NCBI GenBank assembly: GCA_009921765.1
Contig: RFXC01000012.1
Span: forward strand, 1 to 39,740
Origin: Betaproteobacteria bacterium
GTDB lineage: Bacteria > Pseudomonadota > Gammaproteobacteria > Burkholderiales > Burkholderiaceae
Direction of reading: 5' to 3'
DNA: 39,740 bases
Notes under the pieces: model-generated
What the model was told of the DNA's origin: nothing
What the model saw: the letters and a program-made list of their open reading frames with translations, nothing else
Database searches by the model: none
Shown: piece by piece, positions 23,654-32,518 of the stretch
How positions within the stretch are numbered: position 1 is the first letter of the stretch
Layout: every line of letters begins with the position of its first letter
Position numbers and translations under genes: made by a program

Positions 23654-25855
23654 ATGGCCGAACGTTCGTTCAAGAAAGAAGTCGAGCAGTTGCTGGTTCC
23701 CGCCGGCACGGTATTCCGGGGCGAAGGCATCCTCGCGGTCACCAAGGCGTTGCTCGAGTGCGGGGTCGGGTACGTTGCCGGTTACCAGGGCGCGCCCATC
23801 TCGCATCTCATGGATGTGCTCGCCGATGCGCGCCCCATCCTCGACCAGATGGGCGTGCATTTCGAATCGAGCGCAAGCGAGGCCTGCGCGGCCGCAACCC
23901 TTGCGCCCTCCATGACTTACCCGATCCGCGGCGCGGTCACCTGGAAATCTACGGTAGGCACCAACGTCGCGTCGGACGCGCTCGCCAACCTCGCCTCGGG
24001 TGGCGTGATTGGCGGCGCGCTCATCATCATTGGGGAAGACTACGGCGAGGGTTCCTCGATCATGCAGGAGCGCACGCACGCCTTTGCGATGAAGTCGCAA
24101 ATCTGGCTGCTCGACCCACGACCCAACCTTCCCTCTATTGTGAATGCTGTCCACCACGGCTTCGCGCTGTCCGAGGCGAGCAACACCCCGGTGATGCTGG
24201 AACTGAGAATCCGCGCCTGTCATGTGCACGGAAGTTTTGTCACCCGCGAAAACCGCCCGCCCGCGTTCAGTCTGCGCCAGGCCCTGGAGGCCCCGCGCCG
24301 CGACACCAGCCGTATTGTTCTGCCGCCGGCCGCGTTCATGCATGAGCACGAGAAGGTGCTCGATCGCTGGCCTGCCGCGGTGAAATATATCCAAGACCAT
24401 CAACTCAATGAATTCTTCGACGGCGACATCAGTGAACTGGGCGTGATCGTGTTGGGCGGCCTCTACAACAACACGCTCCGGGCGCTTATGCATGAGGAGC
24501 TTGCTGATCTGTATGGGCAGTCACGCATTCCCATGTACGTGCTCAACGTCGCCTATCCCATCATCGACGCCGAGGTGCTTCGTTTCTGCGAAGGCAAGAA
24601 GGCGGTGCTGATCGTCGAAGAAGGCCAGCCCGACTATCACGAGCAGGCCATCCGCGCTGTCCTGAGCCGCGAGGGGCTCGGCACGACCGTCCATGGCAAA
24701 GACCTGCTCACGATGGCAGGCGAATACACCGTGGCCGAACTGCGCGCGGGCGTCAAGGCATTTGCCAGCCGCTACCGGCCGGCAGCGGTCGCAACCGCGG
24801 TCCCCATATCGATAAAGCGCGAACGTCCCCCCAGTGCCGCGGCCGCTGCAGGCGCCAACATGCGCCGCGCTGCGCCAGAGCTCAACGACATTGTTCCTGC
24901 GCGCCCGCCCAGCTTCTGTACCGGCTGCCCCGAGCGTCCGATCTTTTCTGCGCTCACCCTCCTGCAGCAGGACCTGGGAGAACACCACATCGCGGGCGAT
25001 ATCGGCTGCCATCTGTTTGCAGCCATGCCGCCGTTCCATCTGGGCGCCTCCACCATGGGCTACGGGCTCGGCGCCTCGAGCGCAGCCGCCTTCGGTATCG
25101 AGGGCTCCAAGCGTGCGATCTCGATCATGGGTGACGGTGGCTTCTGGCATAACGGCCTCACCAGCGGTATTGCCAACGCGGTATTCAATAAATCCGATGG
25201 TGTGATTGTCATTGTCGACAACAACTACTCGGCCGCGACCGGTGGACAGGACATCCCCTCATCACGCGCCGACAATCCGAACCGCAGCACCTATCACCCA
25301 ATTGAAGCGGCCGTGCGAGGCGTGGGCGTTCAGTGGGTTCGTACCATCACCGACACCTATGATGTGCGCACCATGCGCGATGCGCTCAAGGAGGCACTCA
25401 CCACCGACTTTCGCGGACCCAAGGTGGTGATTGCCCAGAGCGAGTGCATGTTGAACCGTCAGCGTCGGGAGCGCCCCCAAAAGGCGCAGGCTGCGGCCCG
25501 CGGCGAACGGGTGCTGAAGGAGAAGTTCGGCGTCGATGCCGCGGTCTGCAGCGGCGACCATGCCTGCATGCGCGTCTCGGGCTGCCCCTCGCTCTCGCTC
25601 AAGCCGAGTGGCGATCCGCTCAAACCCGACCCGGTCGCCGCCGTTGACGACAGTTGTGTGGCGTGCGGACATTGTGGCGAGGTCGCTGATGCCGCGGTGC
25701 TCTGCCCGTCTTTCTACCGGATCGAGTGGGTCCGAAACGCCAGTGCTTTCGAGCGTGGCGTCGATCGGGTGCGTCGCGGTGTTGCCGGCTGGCTGCAAAC
25801 GCGCCGCAACCGCTCGCTCGCCGCCCGTTCACTGGTGGTGGAGACAACCCGATGA
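23654..25855 (+). CDS. Indolepyruvate ferredoxin oxidoreductase-like alpha subunit (TPP and Fe-S)
   Basis: This 733-residue cytoplasmic protein has an N-terminal pyrimidine-binding domain (GYQGAPISHLMDVL; ESSASEACAAATLA) and a middle region. The TPP domain follows, with SFCTGCPERPIF (about 418-429), AGDIGCHLFAAMPP and MGDGGFWHNGLTSGIANAV (about 491-509). The C-terminal ferredoxin-like segment has CSGDHACMRVSGCP and DDSCVACGHCGEV with a later LCP (about 632-685), enough for two [4Fe-4S] clusters. The family oxidises 2-oxo acids (often arylpyruvates) with CoA to acyl-CoA plus CO2, reducing ferredoxin. It overlaps the beta-subunit gene by 4 nt. The motif is CTGCPERP rather than the archaeal CPGCPHR, so substrate range may differ. 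Confidence 0.88.
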   Translation: MAERSFKKEVEQLLVPAGTVFRGEGILAVTKALLECGVGYVAGYQGAPISHLMDVLADARPILDQMGVHFESSASEACAAATLAPSMTYPIRGAVTWKSTVGTNVASDALANLASGGVIGGALIIIGEDYGEGSSIMQERTHAFAMKSQIWLLDPRPNLPSIVNAVHHGFALSEASNTPVMLELRIRACHVHGSFVTRENRPPAFSLRQALEAPRRDTSRIVLPPAAFMHEHEKVLDRWPAAVKYIQDHQLNEFFDGDISELGVIVLGGLYNNTLRALMHEELADLYGQSRIPMYVLNVAYPIIDAEVLRFCEGKKAVLIVEEGQPDYHEQAIRAVLSREGLGTTVHGKDLLTMAGEYTVAELRAGVKAFASRYRPAAVATAVPISIKRERPPSAAAAAGANMRRAAPELNDIVPARPPSFCTGCPERPIFSALTLLQQDLGEHHIAGDIGCHLFAAMPPFHLGASTMGYGLGASSAAAFGIEGSKRAISIMGDGGFWHNGLTSGIANAVFNKSDGVIVIVDNNYSAATGGQDIPSSRADNPNRSTYHPIEAAVRGVGVQWVRTITDTYDVRTMRDALKEALTTDFRGPKVVIAQSECMLNRQRRERPQKAQAAARGERVLKEKFGVDAAVCSGDHACMRVSGCPSLSLKPSGDPLKPDPVAAVDDSCVACGHCGEVADAAVLCPSFYRIEWVRNASAFERGVDRVRRGVAGWLQTRRNRSLAARSLVVETTR

Positions 25856-27420
25856 GCGCACCCGGCACCACCGTCCGAGGCGCCCGCCCCGACCGCCCCA
25901 TCACCATCGCCATCATGGCGATGGGGGGACAGGGCGGCGGCGTGCTGGTCGACTGGATCGTCGACCTCGCTGAAAACAATGGCTATCTCGCGCAGTCCAC
26001 CTCCGTGCCAGGGGTGGCGCAGCGAACCGGCGCCACCATCTACTACGTTGAACTGCTCAATGCCGCGCATGGGCAAGCGCGCGGCGCCCAACCCGTGTTC
26101 GCCCTCATGCCCGTACCCGGCGAGGTCGATATCGTGATCGCAGCCGAATTGATGGAGGCAGGCCGCGCCATCCAGCGGGGACTGGTCAGTCGCGAACGCA
26201 CCACCCTGATCGCATCCACGCACCGCGACTTCGGCACGCTCGAGAAAGTCGTGCCGGGAAATGGCATCGCCGATACCACTGCTGTCCTCGAGGCAGGCAC
26301 CCGCTATGCACAGCGCTTCCTCCACGACGACATGCAGCAACTCGCCCGCCGCGAAGGCAGCGTGATTTCCGCCGCCCTGTTCGGTGCGCTCGCTGGCAGC
26401 GGCGAATTGCCGTTCACGGATGACGCTTTCCGCGACACCATTCGCCGGGCTGGCGTGGGGGCCGAACCCAGCCTGCGTGCCTGGCAGGCCGGATGCAACG
26501 CGATCCGCGAGCCTATTCGTACCGCGGCCGAACAGCCGCCTCTGCCGGGCGAACCCGCCCCACTCCCCGCACGCGCCGCATCGCCCGAAGTCGAGCGCCT
26601 GCGCGAGCGGATCGTGGCCGAGTTCCCGGCTGTAGCCCATCCCATGCTGGGGGCCGGGTTGCAACGCGTGCTCGAATACCAGGACCTCGATTACGGCGCT
26701 GAATATCTCGACCGCGTTGCTCATGTCCACCGCACTGCAGCAGCCAGCGGCGGCGAGGCCCACGGTCATCTGGCCACCATCGAAGCTGCCCGCTGGGTCG
26801 CGGTAGCCATGGCCTACGACGACATCATCCGCGTCGCGGATCTCAAGTCGCGAAGCGAGCGCTTCGAGCGGATCCGGCGCGAGGTCGGCGCCAGCGATTC
26901 AGAAGTGGTCGGTGCCACCGAATATTTCCATCCCAGGCTCGAGGAGGTCACCTCGCTGCTGCCTGTAGGCCTTGCGCACAAACTCGAGCGATCACCCGGA
27001 CTGAGCGCCTGGATCGAGCGGCGCCTCTCGAAGGGCCGCCGGGTTCGCTCGCACACCATCACGGGTCAGTTGATGCTGCACGCACTCGCATCGCTTCGCT
27101 TCATGCGCCGTTCAAGCCTGCGCCACCAGCGCGAGCAGCAACATCTGGAGACCTGGCTCGCCCGGGTGGAGCAGGCCTTCGCCCATGACTACCGGTTTGC
27201 AGTGGAGGTCATCCGGCTGAGGCGTGCAATCAAGGGCTATAGCGACACGCATGCACGCGGCATGAGCCGCTTTGACCGCCTGATGCGCGCAGCCGCCCAA
27301 CTGCAGGGTCGACCGGACGCTGCCGATGCGCTTGCCTCGCTCCTTGCCGCGTCGCTCGCCGATGCGCAGGGCGCGGCACTCGAACGCCAGCGGCAAGCGC
27401 TGGCGCTCGCGCCCATTTAA
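25852..27420 (+). CDS. Indolepyruvate oxidoreductase-like beta/gamma subunit with long C-terminal domain (DUF6537-like)
   Basis: This is 522 residues from ATG 25852, coupled by ATGA to the alpha subunit; a longer reading from 25726 has no support. The N-terminal 200 residues form the 2-oxoacid oxidoreductase gamma domain (IAIMAMGGQGGGVL at about 19-32, QSTSVPGVAQRTGATIYYVEL). The remaining 300 residues are an Arg-rich helical domain (AVAMAYDDIIRVADLKSR, SRFDRLMRAAAQLQG). That domain resembles the C-terminal DUF6537 region of very long fused IOR proteins. The pair thus looks like a fused-type IOR split into two genes. Electron acceptor genes are not seen nearby. Confidence 0.85.
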   Translation: MSAPGTTVRGARPDRPITIAIMAMGGQGGGVLVDWIVDLAENNGYLAQSTSVPGVAQRTGATIYYVELLNAAHGQARGAQPVFALMPVPGEVDIVIAAELMEAGRAIQRGLVSRERTTLIASTHRDFGTLEKVVPGNGIADTTAVLEAGTRYAQRFLHDDMQQLARREGSVISAALFGALAGSGELPFTDDAFRDTIRRAGVGAEPSLRAWQAGCNAIREPIRTAAEQPPLPGEPAPLPARAASPEVERLRERIVAEFPAVAHPMLGAGLQRVLEYQDLDYGAEYLDRVAHVHRTAAASGGEAHGHLATIEAARWVAVAMAYDDIIRVADLKSRSERFERIRREVGASDSEVVGATEYFHPRLEEVTSLLPVGLAHKLERSPGLSAWIERRLSKGRRVRSHTITGQLMLHALASLRFMRRSSLRHQREQQHLETWLARVEQAFAHDYRFAVEVIRLRRAIKGYSDTHARGMSRFDRLMRAAAQLQGRPDAADALASLLAASLADAQGAALERQRQALALAPI

Positions 27421-27438
27421 ACCGGGCCTGGCGGCGCG

Positions 27439-28221
27439 CTAGCTGCTCTGATTGCGATCACGCCCAAGCGTGTAGCCGGCATCCACGCGGATCAGTTGCC
27501 CGGTCACCACCGATCCGGGCTCCAGCAGCCAGACGATGGCCTGCGCAATATCCTCTGGCTGACAGATCCGCTCGAGCGCCGAGAGCGAGGAAAAATCCTG
27601 CCGCACGCGCTCAAACGATGCCTCGCCCAGCCCCTCTCGCATCCACCGGCCGTCTATCATTCCCGGCAAGACCGCGTTGACCCTCACTTTGGGCGCAAGC
27701 GAGCGCGCGAGGCTCAGGGTCAACGCGTTGAGCGCTGCCTTCGAGGCCACATAGGCGTAGGAACTGCCTCGTCCGCTTTCACCTGCAATGGACGACACAT
27801 TCACGATTGCGGAATCAGTCTCCATGCGCTTTGCCGCCGCGCGAGACATCTTGAAGGGCCCCAGGGCATTCACCTGAAAGACCTGAAGAAACCCTTCGTC
27901 ATCGGCCTCATCGATCCGTGCCATCGGCAGAAAGACGGTTGTACCCGCGCAATTGGCGAGTGCATCCACCCGGCCCCACCGTGCGAATGCCGACTCAACG
28001 ATCGCGCGACAATCGGCATCACTCGCGAGGTCACCCGCGACCGTGAAGCAGTCGGCACCCAACGCCCGACACTCATCAGCAATCCGCTCGGCCGCCTCGG
28101 CGCGCCTCGCGTAATGAAGCGCGAGGCGATAGCGGCGCTCCGCCAGCATCCGCGCGCACGCTGCGCCCACACTGCCAGCTGCACCACTCACAATCGCCAC
28201 CCGCGGTTGTTCCTGCTGCAT
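27439..28221 (-). CDS. Short-chain dehydrogenase/reductase
   Basis: This is 260 residues from ATG 28221, with GGAGG 5 nt upstream; an adjoining TTG (28224) is too close to that site. The SDR fold is classical: nucleotide loop SGAAGSVGAAC, ANCAG, catalytic Ser in NVSSIAGESG, Y-V-A-S-K, and a C-terminal GQLIRVDAGY. It would use NAD(P) on a hydroxy or oxo acyl group. It is the last gene of an acyl-CoA ligase-MaoC-SDR operon, so a 3-hydroxyacyl-CoA dehydrogenase-like or FabG-like role is plausible. It converges on the IOR beta gene with an 18-bp gap. Confidence 0.9.
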   Translation of the reverse strand: MQQEQPRVAIVSGAAGSVGAACARMLAERRYRLALHYARRAEAAERIADECRALGADCFTVAGDLASDADCRAIVESAFARWGRVDALANCAGTTVFLPMARIDEADDEGFLQVFQVNALGPFKMSRAAAKRMETDSAIVNVSSIAGESGRGSSYAYVASKAALNALTLSLARSLAPKVRVNAVLPGMIDGRWMREGLGEASFERVRQDFSSLSALERICQPEDIAQAIVWLLEPGSVVTGQLIRVDAGYTLGRDRNQSS

Positions 28222-28233
28222 CAAGGCCTCCGC

Positions 28234-28707
28234 TCAGCCTGGGGTTGGAAAATATTGCCGCACCAGGGACTCCGCCACGCAGGCGGGCTTGTCCTCGCCA
28301 TCGATTTCGATGGTGACGGTGAAAGACATCTGGATCCCACCCGCGATGTCTTCGAGCAATGTCAACAGAAATCGCCCGCGCACCCGCTGCCCCGAACGAA
28401 CCGGGCGGGTGAAGCGAACCCGGTTCAGCCCGTAGTTGATGCCCATTGCGCAGAACGGCAACGACAGATGCCGGTCATAGAAGCGCCCGAGGAGTGACAG
28501 CGTGAGAAACCCGTGCGCGATCGTGCCGCCGAAGGGTGACTCGCGCGCTGCCCGTTCGGTATCGACATGAATCCACTGCGGGTCATCGGTAGCCTCGGCG
28601 AACAGATCGATCCTGCGCTGATCGATCAACACCCAGTCGGACAGAAATGCTTCGGTGCCCACCGCAGCGCGCAGCGCCTCGAGTGTGTCATACCGGCTGC
28701 TGCTCAT
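28234..28707 (-). CDS. MaoC-like hot-dog enoyl-CoA hydratase
   Basis: This 157-residue protein has the hydratase-2 motif ATDDPQWIHVDTERAA, with the catalytic Asp/His pair, and FGGTIAHGFLTLSLL, as in MaoC/NodN-like (R)-specific enoyl-CoA hydratases. It overlaps the ligase gene by 20 nt and ends 13 nt before the SDR start. The three-gene set suggests ligation to CoA, hydration, then oxidation of an acyl chain. The substrate is unknown. Confidence 0.88.
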   Translation of the reverse strand: MSSSRYDTLEALRAAVGTEAFLSDWVLIDQRRIDLFAEATDDPQWIHVDTERAARESPFGGTIAHGFLTLSLLGRFYDRHLSLPFCAMGINYGLNRVRFTRPVRSGQRVRGRFLLTLLEDIAGGIQMSFTVTIEIDGEDKPACVAESLVRQYFPTPG

Positions 28708-30346
28708 GGCGCAATGTCTCCCGAATCTGGCGTTTGAGAAGTTTGCCGTTGGCGTTGCGCGGCAACGGCTGATCCACCACGACGAAACGCTCCGGCCGCT
28801 TGTAGTCTGCCAATCGTGCGGCGCAGTGTGCGCCCAGTTCGCGATTCAGCCGAACCGATTCCGCAGATCCGTCCCGGGCATACACCACCGCCTGCACGCG
28901 CTCACCCAGGACCGGACACGGCACTGGCACCACCGCGCACTCAATCACCTGCTCGTGCTCGTAGAGCACATTCTCGACCTCGATGGTGAACACCTTGTAG
29001 CCGCCCCGATTGATCATGTCCTTGATCCGATCGACCACCCGCAGGTAACCCTCGGCATCAACCCATCCCAGATCACCCGAGCGCCAGAAGCCGCCCACGA
29101 TCGCACTTCGGGTGGCCTCCGGCTGATTCCAGTAACCGGGGATGACCATGGGGCCACCGATCCAGATCTCGCCAAGTTCACCGGCCTCGCACTCTCGGCC
29201 GGAATCGTCCATCACACGGATCTCGGCGCACGGCAGAGGGCAGCCGACACTATCGATCCGCCCTGCGTTCTGGCCTGGCGGCATGAGCGTGGCGGGCGAC
29301 GTGGTCTCGGTCGACCCGTAGCAATTCATGAGCATCAGTTGCGGCATTCGGTGGGAGAGCTCAGCGATCGTTGCCGCCGGCATCGGCGCACCCCCGTAGG
29401 CACCGACCCGCCATGCCGACAGATCGGCCCGCGCAAATTCGGGGGCCATCAGGCAGAGCTTGTACATCGCAGGCACCATCAGCGTGTGTGTCATGCGTTC
29501 GGCTTGCGCAATCTCGATGAACGCCGAGGCGCGAAACGACGGCATCACCACCAGTGTGCCCGCGGCCATCACCATGGTGCAGATCAATGCAACCAGTCCG
29601 GTGACATGGCTGAGCGGCACCGTGGCAATCGACGTGTCGCGAGGGCCAAGCGACATGGCGTGAACGAAATGAAGCGCCGAGTGCACCAGCCCCAGATGGG
29701 TGAGCATCGCACCCTTGGGGCGACCTGTCGTGCCGGACGTGTAGAGGATGGCTGCAGTGTCGAACTCGGCAGGCAGGGCGGGCTCAGCCAGCGGCGCGCT
29801 CGCTGCTGCGTTCAGCCAGCCCAGCCAGGCCGCCGGGTGGGTGGCGTCGTCGCCCCCCGGCGCATCGCCCACCCAGACCCGCGCAAGCGGCGCCGGCAGC
29901 TCGCTGTCTTCGGGCACCTGGTTGGACAACTCGCGCTCGTGCACCAGGAGGCGCGCGCCACATTGGCCGAGTGCGTAGGCGATGCCAGGTCTGACCTCGC
30001 GGGTGCTGAGCGGCACCACGATCGCACCAACGCGTGCGGCAGCAAACAACAGCACCACAAACTCGATCCGGTTCCCCAGAAGGAGCGCAACCCGATCGCC
30101 GCAAACAATCCCTGAAGCCTGCAACGCCTGGGCCGCCTTCGAGACCTCATGATCGAGTTCGACGTAAGTGAGTCGCTGGCTGTCGCATATCAGGGCCACG
30201 CCCTGCGGCGAACGCCTGACCGCCTGTTCAAGCATCCCAAAAAGCGAACGCGGTCGGTCCTTGAAACACCGCACCAGCCGGTCGCCATAGACCAGCTCGG
30301 TTCGCGTTGCAGGAAACCGCGCGTCGGAGTGTCCGCATCGCATCAC
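28688..30346 (-). CDS. AMP-dependent acyl-CoA ligase
   Basis: This 552-residue protein belongs to the ANL superfamily: P-loop ILYTSGTTGRPKGAMLTH (about residue 200), YGSTETTS (about 342), WRSGDLGWVDAEGYLRVVDR then IKDMINRGGYKV, and the C-terminal Lys in PRNANGKLLKRQ. It activates a carboxylic acid to acyl-AMP and then acyl-CoA. The start is GTG 30346 (GGAG 8 nt upstream) or the adjacent ATG 30343. It is the first gene of the ligase-MaoC-SDR operon and is divergent from the cupin gene across 194 bp. The acid substrate cannot be read from the sequence. Confidence 0.92.
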   Translation of the reverse strand: MMRCGHSDARFPATRTELVYGDRLVRCFKDRPRSLFGMLEQAVRRSPQGVALICDSQRLTYVELDHEVSKAAQALQASGIVCGDRVALLLGNRIEFVVLLFAAARVGAIVVPLSTREVRPGIAYALGQCGARLLVHERELSNQVPEDSELPAPLARVWVGDAPGGDDATHPAAWLGWLNAAASAPLAEPALPAEFDTAAILYTSGTTGRPKGAMLTHLGLVHSALHFVHAMSLGPRDTSIATVPLSHVTGLVALICTMVMAAGTLVVMPSFRASAFIEIAQAERMTHTLMVPAMYKLCLMAPEFARADLSAWRVGAYGGAPMPAATIAELSHRMPQLMLMNCYGSTETTSPATLMPPGQNAGRIDSVGCPLPCAEIRVMDDSGRECEAGELGEIWIGGPMVIPGYWNQPEATRSAIVGGFWRSGDLGWVDAEGYLRVVDRIKDMINRGGYKVFTIEVENVLYEHEQVIECAVVPVPCPVLGERVQAVVYARDGSAESVRLNRELGAHCAARLADYKRPERFVVVDQPLPRNANGKLLKRQIRETLRHEQQPV

Positions 30347-30477
30347 TCAGCAATCTCCATTCAGGGTTGATCGCGGATCACGCTTCGCGAGCGTTCCGTT
30401 TGCCCGGGATATTGACTATAGCCGGAGCGCGCGCGGCACCGCCCGAATCGTTTCTTTCAGGAATCGAATCACAGACG

Positions 30478-30507
30478 TTGCAGCGCCGCGCGATCGGTGT
30501 GTACAGT
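30478..30507 (+). promoter_or_regulatory. Candidate promoter of the cupin-TRAP operon
   Basis: TTGCAG (30478-30483) and TACAGT (30502-30507) are spaced 18 bp, 34 bp before the cupin start. The divergent 194-bp gap also holds TATAGT on the minus strand (around 30415-30420), which could be a -10 for the ligase operon, but it lacks a -35. Confidence 0.35.
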
Positions 30508-30540
30508 GCGGCATCCATCCACCCTCTCTGGGAGACAGTC

Positions 30541-30948
30541 ATGGCTGAAGCCCTGGTTTCACAGAAACGCCGCCCTACCCACGAAGAAATCATCGCCACG
30601 CCGCGCTCAACCTTCGTCGACGTATTGAACATGCCCTGGAAGCCCTCCAAGTTTCCCGGCGTTCAAGTGAAAATTCTTTTCCAGGACGAAAACGGCATGC
30701 TGACCGTGCTCTCCAAAATGGAGCCGGGCTCCACCATTCCGCTGCACACCCATACCGAAATCGAGCAGACCTACATCCTTGAAGGCAGCCTCGATGACGA
30801 GCAAGGATCGGCCACTGCAGGCAATTTTGTGTGGCGTCCGGGTGGCAATACGCACATTGCGCACGCACCGAATGGCTGCCTGTCGATTTCCTTCTTTACC
30901 AAGCCGAACAAGTTCTTTGACGAAGTGGTCTGGTTCAACGAGCTCTGA
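30541..30948 (+). CDS. Small cupin-domain protein
   Basis: This is 135 residues from ATG 30541, with GGGAGA upstream; an in-frame start at 30307 lies in the divergent promoter region and is rejected. Both cupin motifs are perfect: G-S-T-I-P-L-H-T-H-T-E-I-E with a Gly six residues later, and G-NFVWR-P-G-G-N-T-H. Three His and one Glu would bind a metal (Fe, Mn, Zn or Ni). It resembles ChrR-type or acetylacetone-dioxygenase-like single-domain cupins. The reaction is unknown. It is the first gene of a cupin-dctP-dctQ-dctM-PLP enzyme operon (30 bp to dctP), so it may act on or sense the imported acid. Confidence 0.85.
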   Translation: MAEALVSQKRRPTHEEIIATPRSTFVDVLNMPWKPSKFPGVQVKILFQDENGMLTVLSKMEPGSTIPLHTHTEIEQTYILEGSLDDEQGSATAGNFVWRPGGNTHIAHAPNGCLSISFFTKPNKFFDEVVWFNEL

Positions 30949-30977
30949 ACCTCACTTCAACTGCGGAGGCCTTCCCG

Positions 30978-31976
30978 ATGAACCCCGTCAAACGCTGCTC
31001 GCTGTTTCATGTCCTGGCTGGCGCGATCGCGCTGGCCGCGGGTCCGGCCTGCGCCCAGCAGGTATACAAGTGGAACATGCCCACACCGTACGCCGACGGC
31101 AGCTTCCACACCAAGAACACGCGGATGTTCGCCGACGAAGTAAGAAGCGCGTCCAACGGTCGAATCGACATCACAGTGCATTCGAACGGCTCGCTCTTCA
31201 AACTGCCCGAAATCAAGCGAGCCGTTCAAACCGGACAGGTGCCGATCGCGGAGACCAACCTGCCCGCCTACGGCAATGAATATGCGTTCTTCGATATCGA
31301 CGGCATCCTGTTCCTGGACAGCGGCTATGAATCGGCCGCCCGCCTCTGGAAACTTTCCAAGCCCCACCTCGACAAGCGCCTGAACGCACAGGGCATCACC
31401 ATCCTCTACACCGTACCCTTCCCCGGTATGGGCATGGTAAGCAAGAAGGCCATCACGAAAATTGAAGACTTCAAAGGCATGAAGCACCGCAGCTGGGGCC
31501 CGGCCGCCTCGCGCTTCGCCGAGCTCGTGGGGGCCACGCCCACCGTGCTGCAGGCCTCGGAACTGAGTCAGGCATTTACGGTCGGGATCGTTGACGCCAC
31601 GCTCACGTCCTCCACCACCGCGGTTGCCACCCAGGCCTGGGATTACGCGAAGTTCTTCATCGACTTTCAGGCTGCCCACTCCAAGGACACCATCATCATC
31701 AACACGGCCACCTTCAAGGGTCTGCCTGCAGAGCTTCAGCAAATCATCCTCACGGCATCGGCCAACGCGGAAAAGCGCGGCTGGGACTGGAGCAAGCGCG
31801 AGGGCGAGGAAACCAAGGCGCGCCTGATCAAGGAGGGCATGACCATCCTCACCCCGGATGCCGCCTTCGTGGCCGACCTGCGCAAGGTCGGCGAACGGCT
31901 GGCCCAGGATTGGGAAAAGCGCGCCGGACCCGATGGCGCAGCGGTCCTCAAGGAGTACATAGCGGGCCGGCGTTAA
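30978..31976 (+). CDS. dctP: TRAP transporter solute-binding protein DctP (second system)
   Basis: This 332-residue protein has a Sec signal (NPVKRCSLFHVLAGAIALAAG to PACAQ). The mature DctP fold includes RIDITVHSNGSLFKLPEIKRA, VPFPGMGMVSKKAI and MKHRSWGPAASRFAELVGA, with the conserved ligand Arg displaced into KHRSWG. It is only distantly like the DctP at 20740 and so probably binds a different ligand. GGAGG lies 8 nt before the ATG. It is second in the cupin-TRAP-PLP operon. Confidence 0.9.
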   Translation: MNPVKRCSLFHVLAGAIALAAGPACAQQVYKWNMPTPYADGSFHTKNTRMFADEVRSASNGRIDITVHSNGSLFKLPEIKRAVQTGQVPIAETNLPAYGNEYAFFDIDGILFLDSGYESAARLWKLSKPHLDKRLNAQGITILYTVPFPGMGMVSKKAITKIEDFKGMKHRSWGPAASRFAELVGATPTVLQASELSQAFTVGIVDATLTSSTTAVATQAWDYAKFFIDFQAAHSKDTIIINTATFKGLPAELQQIILTASANAEKRGWDWSKREGEETKARLIKEGMTILTPDAAFVADLRKVGERLAQDWEKRAGPDGAAVLKEYIAGRR

Positions 31977-32000
31977 ACCGGCTCGGGAAGTCATCGCCTC

Positions 32001-32513
32001 ATGCGCAGACTGCTGAACGGTTTTTACACCGGGTGCGGTGTCCTGTCCGGCCTCGCGCTGGTGGGTATCGTGGCCTGCGTCCTGCTGCAGATTGGCGCAC
32101 GTGCGGCGGGCGTGGTGGTGTCCTGGACGGCTGAAATCGCTGGCTATTCCATGGCCGCATCGTCGTTCCTTGGGCTCGCCTACACGCTCAATACCGGCGG
32201 CCATATCCGGGTGGCGCTCCTCCTTGACCGATTGCCCCCGGCAGCGCAACGCTGGGTCGAGCGCGGCTGTCTGGCGATCGCAAGCCTCATCAGCGGTTAC
32301 TTCTGCTGGTGGACCTGCGCCATGGTCTGGGACTCCTGGCAGTTCAATGAAATGGGACAGGGCGTAGTCGCCATTCCGCTCTGGATCCCTCAGCTCTGGA
32401 TGGCGCTCGGGGTGCTGGCGCTCTGGGTCAGTCTGGTCGACAGCCTGGTATGTCATCTGATCGATGAAACCACGCTGTACCCCCGAGGCGGCGATCAGCC
32501 GTCTGCGGTCTGA
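32001..32513 (+). CDS. dctQ: TRAP transporter small permease DctQ (second system)
   Basis: This 170-residue membrane protein has four hydrophobic helices (about 12-35, 46-66, 84-106 and 125-150) and the DctQ motif WTAEIAGYSMAASSFLGLAYTL. GGGAAG precedes the ATG. It lies 24 nt after dctP and 5 nt before dctM. Confidence 0.88.
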   Translation: MRRLLNGFYTGCGVLSGLALVGIVACVLLQIGARAAGVVVSWTAEIAGYSMAASSFLGLAYTLNTGGHIRVALLLDRLPPAAQRWVERGCLAIASLISGYFCWWTCAMVWDSWQFNEMGQGVVAIPLWIPQLWMALGVLALWVSLVDSLVCHLIDETTLYPRGGDQPSAV

Positions 32514-32518
32514 GCGCC

